NCBI GenBank assembly: GCA_003140115.1 | Contig: PLIQ01000650.1 | Location: 680-12,518, forward strand | From: Actinomycetota bacterium | GTDB lineage: Bacteria; Actinomycetota; Actinomycetes; Streptosporangiales; Streptosporangiaceae | Length of the DNA stretch: 11,839 bases | Direction: 5' to 3' | Part shown: piece after piece, positions 5,999 through 11,839 of the stretch | Layout of the letters: each line of letters begins with the position of its first letter | Position numbering within the stretch: position 1 is the first letter of the stretch | Made by a program: the position numbers and the translations under genes | The notes under the pieces: model-generated | What the model was told of the DNA's origin: nothing | Database searches by the model: none | The model's input: only the letters and a program-made list of their open reading frames with translations

Positions 5999-6955
5999 AT
6001 GGCGGCGCGGACCAGGTATGCGCCTGACCGGGGGCTGACGGCGCGGATGACCGCGACGATGTTCCTGCTCGGGCTGGTTTTTGTCGGTTTTGTCGCTGCG
6101 ATCATCGGTATCGGGGCCGCAACCCACGCGTCCGACGCCGTGATCGTGCTGTTCGCGGTGGTTCTCGCCGGCGGCTTCGCCATCGGGTCACTGTTCTACT
6201 CCGACAAGATCGCGCTCCGCACCGCGGGCGCGGTCGAGGTCAGCCCGCAGCAGGCGCCTGAGCTGCACGGCATCGTGGACCGGGTGTGCGCGCTGGCCGA
6301 CATGTCCAAGCCGCGGATCGCCATCGCCAGATCCCCCTTGCCGAATGCCTTCGCGACGGGGCGCAACGCCGACAAGGCGGTGCTCTGCGTGACCACCGGC
6401 CTGATGGACAGGCTTACGCCCGCGGAGCTCGAGGGCGTCATCGCACACGAGATGTCGCACGTGGCGCACAAGGACGTTCAGGTCATGACGATCGCGTCGT
6501 TCCTGGCCATCGTCGCCGCGCTGCTGATCAGGTTCTCGTTCTACGGCGAGCTCTTCGGTGGCGGCGGCCGCGGCCGGGGCGGCAACAACAACGGCGGCGC
6601 CCTGCCCATCTTCCTCATCATCATGGGCGTGAGCATCGTCGTCTACGCGGTCAGCTTCCTGCTCATCCGGATGCTGTCCCGATATCGTGAGCTGGCCGCG
6701 GACCGCAGCGGCGCGCTGCTCACCGGCCAGCCCAGCGAGCTGAAGAGCGCGCTGATCAAGGTCAGCCAGGGCATCAACAGGATCCCGACCAGGGACCTGC
6801 GCGCCGCCGAGCCGCTGAACGCGTTCTTCTTCGCGCCGGCCGCGCACCTGACCGGCGGGAAGAGCCTGTCCTCGATCTTCTCCACCCACCCCAGCCTCGA
6901 GCGCAGGCTGGCCGAGCTGGACAAGGTTCAGCAGCAGCTCAACCAGGGCCGGTAG
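5999..6955 (+). CDS. htpX: HtpX-family membrane zinc metalloprotease (M48)
   Basis: A membrane-anchored zinc endopeptidase that degrades misfolded membrane proteins, with its active site facing the cytoplasm. It has 318 residues from ATG 5999. Two N-terminal helices (about 20-41 and 46-67) are followed by the catalytic part with HEMSH (150-154, E151 as base) and the third zinc ligand E231 in ELAAD. Two hydrophobic segments (about 163-182 and 201-225) are separated by an unusual Gly/Asn/Arg-rich loop (186-200). The C-terminal FSTHPSLERRL is typical of the family. It lies between pspAA and pspAB, eleven bases before the latter, so membrane quality control is co-located with PspA. The inverted repeat at 5930-5947 may control it. 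Confidence 0.94.
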   Translation: MAARTRYAPDRGLTARMTATMFLLGLVFVGFVAAIIGIGAATHASDAVIVLFAVVLAGGFAIGSLFYSDKIALRTAGAVEVSPQQAPELHGIVDRVCALADMSKPRIAIARSPLPNAFATGRNADKAVLCVTTGLMDRLTPAELEGVIAHEMSHVAHKDVQVMTIASFLAIVAALLIRFSFYGELFGGGGRGRGGNNNGGALPIFLIIMGVSIVVYAVSFLLIRMLSRYRELAADRSGALLTGQPSELKSALIKVSQGINRIPTRDLRAAEPLNAFFFAPAAHLTGGKSLSSIFSTHPSLERRLAELDKVQQQLNQGR

Positions 6956-6966
6956 GGACGTAGCCA

Positions 6967-7548
6967 GTGGGCTTCCTGGACACCCTCCTGGGCCGGACCA
7001 AGCCGGTCCCGCCCAAGCTGGATGACCTGTTCGCGCTGCCGTCGGCGGCGATCACACTGGAGGCCGGAACCGGGTTCAAGCCCACCGGTTCCGGCTCGGT
7101 GTGCTTCCGCCCGGTCGAGGGCCGGTCCTTCGCCGACGTGCAGAAGGAAGTGCAGGAGCTGCTCGATATGAGCGCCGGCGACGAAGGCGGCCTGCCGGTC
7201 GAGGTGACCAAGGACTCCTACAACTTCACCTGGCTGGTCAGCTCACACATGTCCGACCAGCTCGACGCGCTGGTCACCGACCTGCACGCGGTGAACTCCT
7301 CGCTGGTCGACGCCGGCTTCGGCCCGCAGTTGCTGTGCACGCTGGTCGCCTTCCGCGACGACTCCGAGCGCCGCCTGGCCTTGGTCTACCTGTACAAGCG
7401 GGGCACGTTCTACCCGTTCGCGCCGCAGGACGGCGAGCGCCGGGACAACGCGCTCGAACTGCAGGTCAAGGGGGTCATCGGCGACGACCTGAAGTGGGAG
7501 CCGGACCTGGCCCGCTGGTTCCCCGTCTGGGGCGCCCCCGGGCTGTAG
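6967..7548 (+). CDS. pspAB: PspA-associated protein PspAB
   Basis: A 193-residue soluble protein without signal peptide or membrane segments, beginning MGFLDTLLGRTKPVPPKLDDLFALP and ending LARWFPVWGAPGL. The whole length fits the PspAB family, found with PspA and HtpX in actinobacteria, for which no biochemical activity is established. The N-terminal MGFLDTLLGR is short, hydrophobic and amphipathic and could bind membranes. The GTG start has AGGG nine bases upstream and follows the htpX stop by eleven bases, so the two genes are cotranscribed. The only cysteines are those in VCFRP and LLCTL. Confidence 0.88.
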   Translation: MGFLDTLLGRTKPVPPKLDDLFALPSAAITLEAGTGFKPTGSGSVCFRPVEGRSFADVQKEVQELLDMSAGDEGGLPVEVTKDSYNFTWLVSSHMSDQLDALVTDLHAVNSSLVDAGFGPQLLCTLVAFRDDSERRLALVYLYKRGTFYPFAPQDGERRDNALELQVKGVIGDDLKWEPDLARWFPVWGAPGL

Positions 7549-7574
7549 AAGACCAAGACCCGGTGCGAGTAGCT

Positions 7575-7600
7575 GGAATGCGCCCGCACCCCTTATCGTT
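7575..7600 (+). promoter_or_regulatory. Candidate sigma-R-type promoter of erpA
   Basis: GGAAT (7575-7579) and GTT (7598-7600) are separated by exactly 18 bases, the spacing known for the thiol-oxidative-stress sigma factor SigR of Streptomyces (GGAAT-N18-GTT). Transcription would start near 7606-7610, leaving a leader of about 55 bases before erpA. The consensus is short, so a chance match is possible, but the location is right and Fe-S repair is a plausible target. Confidence 0.5.
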
Positions 7601-7609
7601 GGGATTGCA

Positions 7610-7639
7610 CGTGGGGTCCCCCACGCCGCAGGCTGCGGC
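7610..7639 (+). other. Two abutting perfect hairpins in the erpA leader
   Basis: 7610-7625 can fold as CGTGGG/CCCACG around a 4-base loop. 7625-7639 can fold as GCCGCA/TGCGGC around a 3-base loop. The two stems share one base and cannot both be complete at that point. They sit between the predicted transcription start and the ribosome site at 7653-7657. They may be leader structures, an untailed terminator for pspAB, or a dispersed GC-rich repeat. Confidence 0.55.
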
Positions 7640-7662
7640 ACACGAACCAGGCAGGAGCTAAG

Positions 7663-8031
7663 GTGACTGTTCAGCAAGAGGCCACACAGAGTCAGCACGA
7701 GGCCACACAGGGCATCAACCTGACCGATGGCGCGGCCGCCAAGGTGAGCGGCCTGCTCGCGCAAGAGGGCCGGGACGACCTGAGGCTGCGCATCGCGGTT
7801 CAGCCGGGCGGCTGCTCGGGGCTTCGCTACCAGCTCTACTTCGACGAGCGCGACATCGATGGCGACGTCGTGACGGACTTCGGTGGCGTGCAGGTCGTGA
7901 CGGACAAGATGAGCGCCCCGTACCTGATGGGCGCGACGATCGACTTCGTCGACACGATCGAGAAGCAAGGCTTCACCATCGACAACCCGAACGCCACGGG
8001 CTCTTGCGCCTGCGGCGACTCGTTCCACTGA
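7663..8031 (+). CDS. erpA: Iron-sulfur cluster insertion protein, A-type (ErpA/HesB)
   Basis: A cytoplasmic A-type carrier that receives Fe-S clusters from the SUF machinery and delivers them to apo-enzymes. It has 122 residues. All three ligand cysteines are present: C51 in GGCSGLRYQL and C115 and C117 in GSCACGDSF near the C-terminus. The GTG start has AGGAG five bases upstream. The first 16 residues precede the conserved fold (from INLTDGAAAKV) and contain a near-exact 21-base duplication giving two copies of (Q/H)EATQ. It lies 114 bases after pspAB with its own candidate promoter, and 22 bases before adoK. I choose ErpA over IscA because no isc or suf gene is adjacent and actinobacterial single A-type proteins are usually so named. 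Confidence 0.92.
   Translation: MTVQQEATQSQHEATQGINLTDGAAAKVSGLLAQEGRDDLRLRIAVQPGGCSGLRYQLYFDERDIDGDVVTDFGGVQVVTDKMSAPYLMGATIDFVDTIEKQGFTIDNPNATGSCACGDSFH
7672..7713 (+). repeat. 21-base direct repeat in the 5' end of erpA
   Basis: Two adjacent 21-base units agree at 18 positions, including an identical GAGGCCACACAG at 7678-7689 and 7699-7710. They encode (Q/H)EATQ twice before the conserved A-type fold. The frame is preserved, so the duplication only lengthens a flexible N-terminus. Confidence 0.75.
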
Positions 8032-8053
8032 AGCCCGGGGGGGTTTAGCCACC

Positions 8054-9034
8054 GTGCGCATCGCCGTCACGGGGTCGATCGCGACCGACCACCTGATGAC
8101 GTTCCCCGGCAAGTTCACCGACCAACTCATCGCGGACAAGCTGGACAAGGTCTCGCTCTCGTTCCTCGTTGACGAGCTAGCCATCCGGCGCGGCGGCGTG
8201 GCGGCCAACATCGCCTTTGGTCTGGGCGTGCTCGGCCTGCGCCCGCTGCTGATCGGCGGGGTCGGCGCCGACTTCGGGGAATACCGGCACTGGCTGGAAG
8301 AGCATGGGGTGAGCACCGCCGGAGTACGGGAGTCGCTGCTGCGGCACACCGCGCGCTTCGTCTGCACCACCGACGCGGACGGGAACCAGATCGGCTCGTT
8401 CTACGCGGGTGCGATGGCCGAGGACGCGCAGATCAAGGTCGCGCCCCTGGCCGCCGAACATGGCGGCATCGACCTGGTCATCATCGGCGCTGGGGACCCG
8501 GGAGCCATGGTGGTGCACACCACGGAGTGCCGCGAGGTCGGTCTGAAGTTCGCGGCCGACCCGTCCCAGCAGCTGGCCAGGATCCTCGATGACACGCAGG
8601 TGCGAGCGCTGGTCGACGGCGCGGAGTACCTGTTCGGCAACGAGTACGAGGAAGCGCTGATCGAGCGCAAGTCCGGCTGGACCAGTGCGGAAATCCTGGC
8701 CCGGGTCAAGGTCAGGATCACCACCCTGGGCCCGGGCGGCGCACGGGTCGAACGGTCCGGGCAGCCGCCGGTGAACGTGCCGGCCGTGCCGGACGCGGAC
8801 CCGGTGGATCCGACTGGGTCGGGCGACGCGTTCCGCTCCGGCTTCCTGGCCGGCGTCGCGTGGGGCCTGTCCCTGGAGCGCTGCGCCCAGCTCGGCAACC
8901 TGATGGCCGTGCACGCCCTGGAATCGACCGGCCCGCAGGAGTACAACCTCAAGCCCGGTCCCCTGGCCGACCGTTTCGCCGCGGCCTACGGACCGGCCGC
9001 GGCGGCTGAGGTCGCCACGCACCTGCCCGACTGA
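8054..9034 (+). CDS. adoK: Adenosine kinase (PfkB family)
   Basis: Phosphorylates adenosine to AMP with ATP in purine salvage. The 326 residues align almost without gaps to my recollection of the Mycobacterium tuberculosis enzyme (Rv2202c). The N-terminus MRIAVTGSIATDHLM puts substrate residues S8 and D12 at the same numbers. RRGGVAANIAFGLGVLG is the PfkB signature-1 region, AADPSQQLAR is shared, and DPTGSGDAFRSGF holds the catalytic base D258 (D257 in the mycobacterial protein) and the anion hole. The GTG start matches that N-terminus; a run of seven G at 8037-8043 is the only Shine-Dalgarno-like sequence, ten bases upstream. The gene follows erpA by 22 bases and is probably cotranscribed. 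Many databases label such proteins only as carbohydrate kinase. Confidence 0.9.
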   Translation: MRIAVTGSIATDHLMTFPGKFTDQLIADKLDKVSLSFLVDELAIRRGGVAANIAFGLGVLGLRPLLIGGVGADFGEYRHWLEEHGVSTAGVRESLLRHTARFVCTTDADGNQIGSFYAGAMAEDAQIKVAPLAAEHGGIDLVIIGAGDPGAMVVHTTECREVGLKFAADPSQQLARILDDTQVRALVDGAEYLFGNEYEEALIERKSGWTSAEILARVKVRITTLGPGGARVERSGQPPVNVPAVPDADPVDPTGSGDAFRSGFLAGVAWGLSLERCAQLGNLMAVHALESTGPQEYNLKPGPLADRFAAAYGPAAAAEVATHLPD

Positions 9035-9194
9035 TCGATTCTCTTTTTGGCCGACGGCCGTGGTGCTTGCTCACCGTCACCGAAACGTGATGGCGGCGAG
9101 GCCAACCGGTTTCCGGTCGATGCCGCCCGCCTCCAACCGGCGTGCCCGCGCGGCCGTCATACTGTGCGGGACGGCGCATGTCGCGCCACTAGAT

Positions 9195-9200
9195 AGGAGG
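9195..9200 (+). promoter_or_regulatory. Strong ribosome binding site of the lipoprotein gene
   Basis: AGGAGG stands seven bases before GTG 9208 and supports that start. The spacer upstream (9035-9194) holds an ACCGG-TTT-CCGGT dyad at 9105-9117 but no promoter that I can identify. Confidence 0.75.
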
Positions 9201-9207
9201 CACGGGA

Positions 9208-9897
9208 GTGTTTCCCAGGGGTGAGCGTTCAGGTAGCGGGAACCGACGTGCGGCCCACCTGGCCGGGACCCGGGTCGCCCAGGTGGCCGCGGTGCTGATC
9301 GTCCTCGCGGCCGTGGCCAGTTGCTCCTCGTCGTCGGCCAGCTCGCCGACCGCGCCGCTGACCTCCGCGAGCTCGGCGGCCTCGTCTAGCCCGCCCGCTG
9401 TGGGCAGCAGCACCGCCCCGGCCTCCGCGCCGTCGACGTCGCTGTCCCCGGCCGTGACCGGGACGCCGGCCTGCGCGACCAGCGGCCTGCAGCTGTCGCT
9501 GGGCATCTCGCAGGGTTACGCGGGCGGCGTGTACGTGGCGATCGTCTTCACCAATACCTCCGGCGCCACGTGCACCCTGTACGGCTATCCGGGGGTGTCG
9601 CTGGTGTCCGCTCCGCCCTATACGCAGCTCGGCCTGGCCGCCAAGCGCAGCAGCACCACGCCGGTCAAGCTGATCACGCTGGCCCCGGGCGCGACCGCCA
9701 ACGCGCTGCTGCAGATCGTGGACGCGCTGAACTTCCCGACCGCCACGTGCGCCCCGGCCAAGGCGTCCTATCTGCGCGTCTACCCGCCCAACCAGACCGC
9801 CCCCGTCTACCTGGCGAACGCGTCGGAGGCCTGCGCCCAGCCGGTCCAGACCCTGTTCATCAGTGCGGTCCAGGCCGGCTCGGGCAGCGCTTCGTAA
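9208..9897 (+). CDS. DUF4232 domain secreted lipoprotein
   Basis: A 229-residue exported protein. It has a basic N-terminus (MFPRGERSGSGNRRAAH), a hydrophobic segment about 21-38, and a lipobox VASC with lipidated C39. A Ser/Ala/Thr/Pro linker follows (about 40-85), and then a DUF4232 domain (about 88-222). Domain marks are CATSGLQLSL, the central FTNTSGATCTLYGYPGVSLV and the C-terminal cysteines. Four cysteines (in ACATS, ATCTLYG, ATCAP and EACAQ) probably form two disulfides outside the cell. DUF4232 is common in actinobacterial cell-surface proteins, and its binding target is unknown. The protease gene ends nine bases beyond its stop on the other strand. Confidence 0.88.
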   Translation: MFPRGERSGSGNRRAAHLAGTRVAQVAAVLIVLAAVASCSSSSASSPTAPLTSASSAASSSPPAVGSSTAPASAPSTSLSPAVTGTPACATSGLQLSLGISQGYAGGVYVAIVFTNTSGATCTLYGYPGVSLVSAPPYTQLGLAAKRSSTTPVKLITLAPGATANALLQIVDALNFPTATCAPAKASYLRVYPPNQTAPVYLANASEACAQPVQTLFISAVQAGSGSAS

Positions 9898-9906
9898 CCG
9901 CGCGCG

Positions 9907-11839
9907 TCAGTACTGCTGGAAGGACTGGATGTACCAGGCGGGCGAGCCGACCCCGGTAGCGTCGTCGTAACCCTTCACGGCCGGCAGCGCGGCGGTGCCT
10001 TCGCCGTCGATGCCCAGCGTGCGCAGGTACGTGACCAGCGGGCCGGTCTTGGTGTCCGGGTCGGTGTAGTTGCTGCGCACCTCGGCCAGCTTGCGGCTGC
10101 CCAACGGGTGGTCGGTCACGTCATGGAACCCGGACGTGCCATACCGCGCGTAGATCACCGGGTTGGCGAACCCGAGCGGGTGGCCCGCCGCCTGCTGTGC
10201 GTCCGCCTCGATGCCGGCGAAGATCTGGACCGACAGGCTGGTCCCGCCGGTCCGGCTCAGCGAGAACGCGTACGTCGTGCCGTTGGGCTGCAGCGTGGTC
10301 TCGCCGACCAGGATGCCGGTGCTCGCGTCGGCCACCGCCGACACGTCCGGCTCCACCCGCATCGGGGTGGGGCTGGTAGAGCCGTTCGGCAGCGCCGTGG
10401 CCAGGCTGTTCGGAACGACGCCCTGCTGGTAGGACGGCTGCGCGAAGTCGTAGCTCACGCCGCCGCCGCCCGAGCCGTCATAGCCGGCCGGCCACTGGCC
10501 GGGCGGCGTGGACCGCCAGGACCGGTGGTTGGCGGCCAGCGGGTCGAGCAGGCTGCCCCATGACGTCTCGAACTCGTAGTTGTTGTGCCGGCCGATGGCC
10601 AGGCTGGTGCCGCCCACCGAGGTGACGTACGGGCTCTCGGCCGGGAAGTCCGTCTGCTGCATGTCCGAGCCCGGGTCCTCGACCGGGTTCTCGTAGCCGG
10701 AGTCACCGGAGGAGAAGAAGAAGCCGATGCCCTCGGCCGCGCCCGCCTGGAAGATCGCCTCGTAGACGGGAAGCTCGCTGCTCAGGTCGGCGGGCTCACC
10801 CCACGAGTCGCTGACGATGCTGGCCAGGTGGTTGTCGACGATCAGCGCCAGCGCGTCGCCCAGGTCCTGGTCGGTGCAGCTCGCCGCGCCGACGTAGACC
10901 ACGTTGGCGTCCGGCGCCATGCCGTGTACCGCCTCCACGTCCAGCGTCTGCTCGCCGTACCAGCCGGGCGCGTCGCATTCGTTGGCCGCGGTGTCGGTGA
11001 AGCTGGCGGCTAGGTCCTGGGTGTACTGGCCGGCCGCGAACGGCTTGTCCCCGGTGATCTTGGCGTACTGGTTCGCGTCGCTCAGCATGGTCGGGGAGGC
11101 GTAGGCGTCCACGACCGCGACCGTCACGCCCTTGCCGGTCATCCCGGACTGGCTCACGTGGTACGCGCCGCGGATCTGGTGCGGCGTGTAGCCGCAGTTC
11201 GTCCACGGCTGCTTGGCTCCGTACGCAGACGGCTCGCCGACCGCGACCTTCTGGCCGTAGTACGTCGAGCACGGGGGAGCGACCCAGTAGTTCGGGCCGG
11301 GCGGCGGCAGCGTGTCGGCAGGGGTCATGTCGTGGCTGGCCGTGTCGGCCGGGGTCATGTCGTGGCTGGCCGTGTCGAGCCCGGTGACGGTCAGCACCGC
11401 GCTGGCCACGCCTGCGGGCGCGCTCGCGGTTTGCTCAGGCGCGCGGTCGGCCCGGCCGTCCGGTCCCCGGAACGTCCCGAACGTCACCCCGAACGCGTGC
11501 GCCGCGGCCTGGACCGAACCCCGCACCGCAACGTAGCCACCGATCTCATTCTTGACCGCGGTCACGCTCAGGCCCGCCCCGGTCAGCCAGCTGCTCACCG
11601 CGCTGACCTGGGCTTGCGTGGGCCCGTACCGCGCCATCACCTGCCCGGTCGTCAGGTAGTGGCCGTACAGCGCGTTGCCCGGCGTCGCCACCGACGTGGC
11701 GTAGGAGGCCAGCCCCGCCGGGTCCTGCCCGGCCAGGTACACCCGGGCGGAGACGGTCCGGGAGGTCACCAGCTGGGAGGACGTGCGCGCGGACGCAGTG
11801 GCCCAGCCCGGATGAGTGTCGGCGATCCCGGCCCGCGCC
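9907..11839 (-). CDS. S53 family serine-carboxyl peptidase (sedolisin/kumamolisin-like), N-terminus beyond window
   Basis: A secreted acid protease made as a proenzyme. The frame stays open to the right edge, so the GTG at 11767-11769 is probably internal; the missing part should hold the signal peptide. A Pro-kumamolisin activation domain comes first (through GVTFGTFRGP), then a linker with a tandem 10-residue repeat, then the catalytic domain. The Glu-Asp pair of the triad is EQTLD (codons 10951-10953 and 10939-10941), the oxyanion Asp is in SDSWGE (10807-10809) and the Ser is in GGTS (10237-10239). SSGDSG is also present. A C-terminal DDATGVGSP fits the calcium site. After GGTS the sequence reads LSVQIFAG, where many relatives have Ala-Pro. 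It converges on the lipoprotein gene with nine bases between stops. Confidence 0.92.
   Translation of the reverse strand, partial: ARAGIADTHPGWATASARTSSQLVTSRTVSARVYLAGQDPAGLASYATSVATPGNALYGHYLTTGQVMARYGPTQAQVSAVSSWLTGAGLSVTAVKNEIGGYVAVRGSVQAAAHAFGVTFGTFRGPDGRADRAPEQTASAPAGVASAVLTVTGLDTASHDMTPADTASHDMTPADTLPPPGPNYWVAPPCSTYYGQKVAVGEPSAYGAKQPWTNCGYTPHQIRGAYHVSQSGMTGKGVTVAVVDAYASPTMLSDANQYAKITGDKPFAAGQYTQDLAASFTDTAANECDAPGWYGEQTLDVEAVHGMAPDANVVYVGAASCTDQDLGDALALIVDNHLASIVSDSWGEPADLSSELPVYEAIFQAGAAEGIGFFFSSGDSGYENPVEDPGSDMQQTDFPAESPYVTSVGGTSLAIGRHNNYEFETSWGSLLDPLAANHRSWRSTPPGQWPAGYDGSGGGGVSYDFAQPSYQQGVVPNSLATALPNGSTSPTPMRVEPDVSAVADASTGILVGETTLQPNGTTYAFSLSRTGGTSLSVQIFAGIEADAQQAAGHPLGFANPVIYARYGTSGFHDVTDHPLGSRKLAEVRSNYTDPDTKTGPLVTYLRTLGIDGEGTAALPAVKGYDDATGVGSPAWYIQSFQQY
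11311..11370 (-). repeat. 30-base tandem duplication in the protease linker
   Basis: Positions 11311-11340 and 11341-11370 differ at one base (11320 against 11350), and a partial third unit of seven bases follows. In the protein this gives two copies of DTASHDMTPA between the activation domain and the catalytic domain. The near identity suggests recent slippage. The frame is kept. Confidence 0.9.

Noticed and set aside
6188..6889. Minus-strand frame of 233 codons opposite htpX
   Set aside because: Shadow of the HtpX coding frame; composition dominated by Arg, Gly, Asp and Val without motifs.
7243..8370. Minus-strand frame of 375 codons
   Set aside because: It runs antisense across parts of pspAB, erpA and adoK, all well supported; no domain is visible.
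9044..9059. Possible terminator of adoK
   Set aside because: The T5 run precedes the GGCC-GAC-GGCC stem on the plus strand, the wrong order for either strand, and the stem is only four base pairs.

Overview
The window comes from a high-GC actinobacterium. GC is high throughout, GTG starts are common, and the gene families are actinobacterial: an RsbW-like ATPase, a DUF3043 protein, the PspAA and PspAB proteins, and an adenosine kinase almost collinear with the mycobacterial enzyme. The genus cannot be fixed from the sequence. I see no tRNA, rRNA, CRISPR array, insertion sequence or integrase, and no gap between genes exceeds about 225 bases.

Layout. (1) 1-2709, minus strand: xylulokinase, then an ECF-type sigma factor, then a single-pass membrane protein whose start overlaps the sigma stop by 8 bases, ending in a GC-rich hairpin terminator at 25-64. 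(2) 2710-2912: a divergent control region with a perfect inverted repeat at its centre. (3) 2913-3738, plus strand: an RsbW-like ATP-binding protein and a 69-residue conserved small protein. (4) 3735-4361, minus strand: a DUF3043 membrane protein whose stop overlaps the small gene's stop. (5) 4561-7548, plus strand: an envelope-stress block of pspA, pspAA, htpX and pspAB. pspA and pspAA overlap by 4 bases. A 224-base spacer with a degenerate 13-base tandem repeat and two palindromes separates them from htpX and pspAB. (6) 7575-9034, plus strand: erpA (Fe-S cluster insertion) and adoK (adenosine kinase), behind a sequence that fits the thiol-oxidative-stress sigma-R promoter consensus. (7) 9208-11839: a secreted DUF4232 lipoprotein, convergent with a large S53 (sedolisin/kumamolisin) acid protease that runs off the right edge.

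Functional reading. The centre of the window is a membrane-integrity module. PspA scaffolds the membrane, PspAA is its small translationally coupled partner, HtpX degrades damaged membrane proteins, and PspAB is a soluble associated protein. The erpA-adoK pair is a housekeeping unit that, as I recall, lies near psp genes in other actinobacteria. The two ends hold more variable genes: a sigma factor with an unrecognised membrane partner, a lone xylulokinase, and secreted proteins.

I do not see a clearly new system. The least explained parts are the sigma/membrane-protein pair, the cluster of palindromes and repeats around the psp genes, and the hairpin-bearing leader of erpA.
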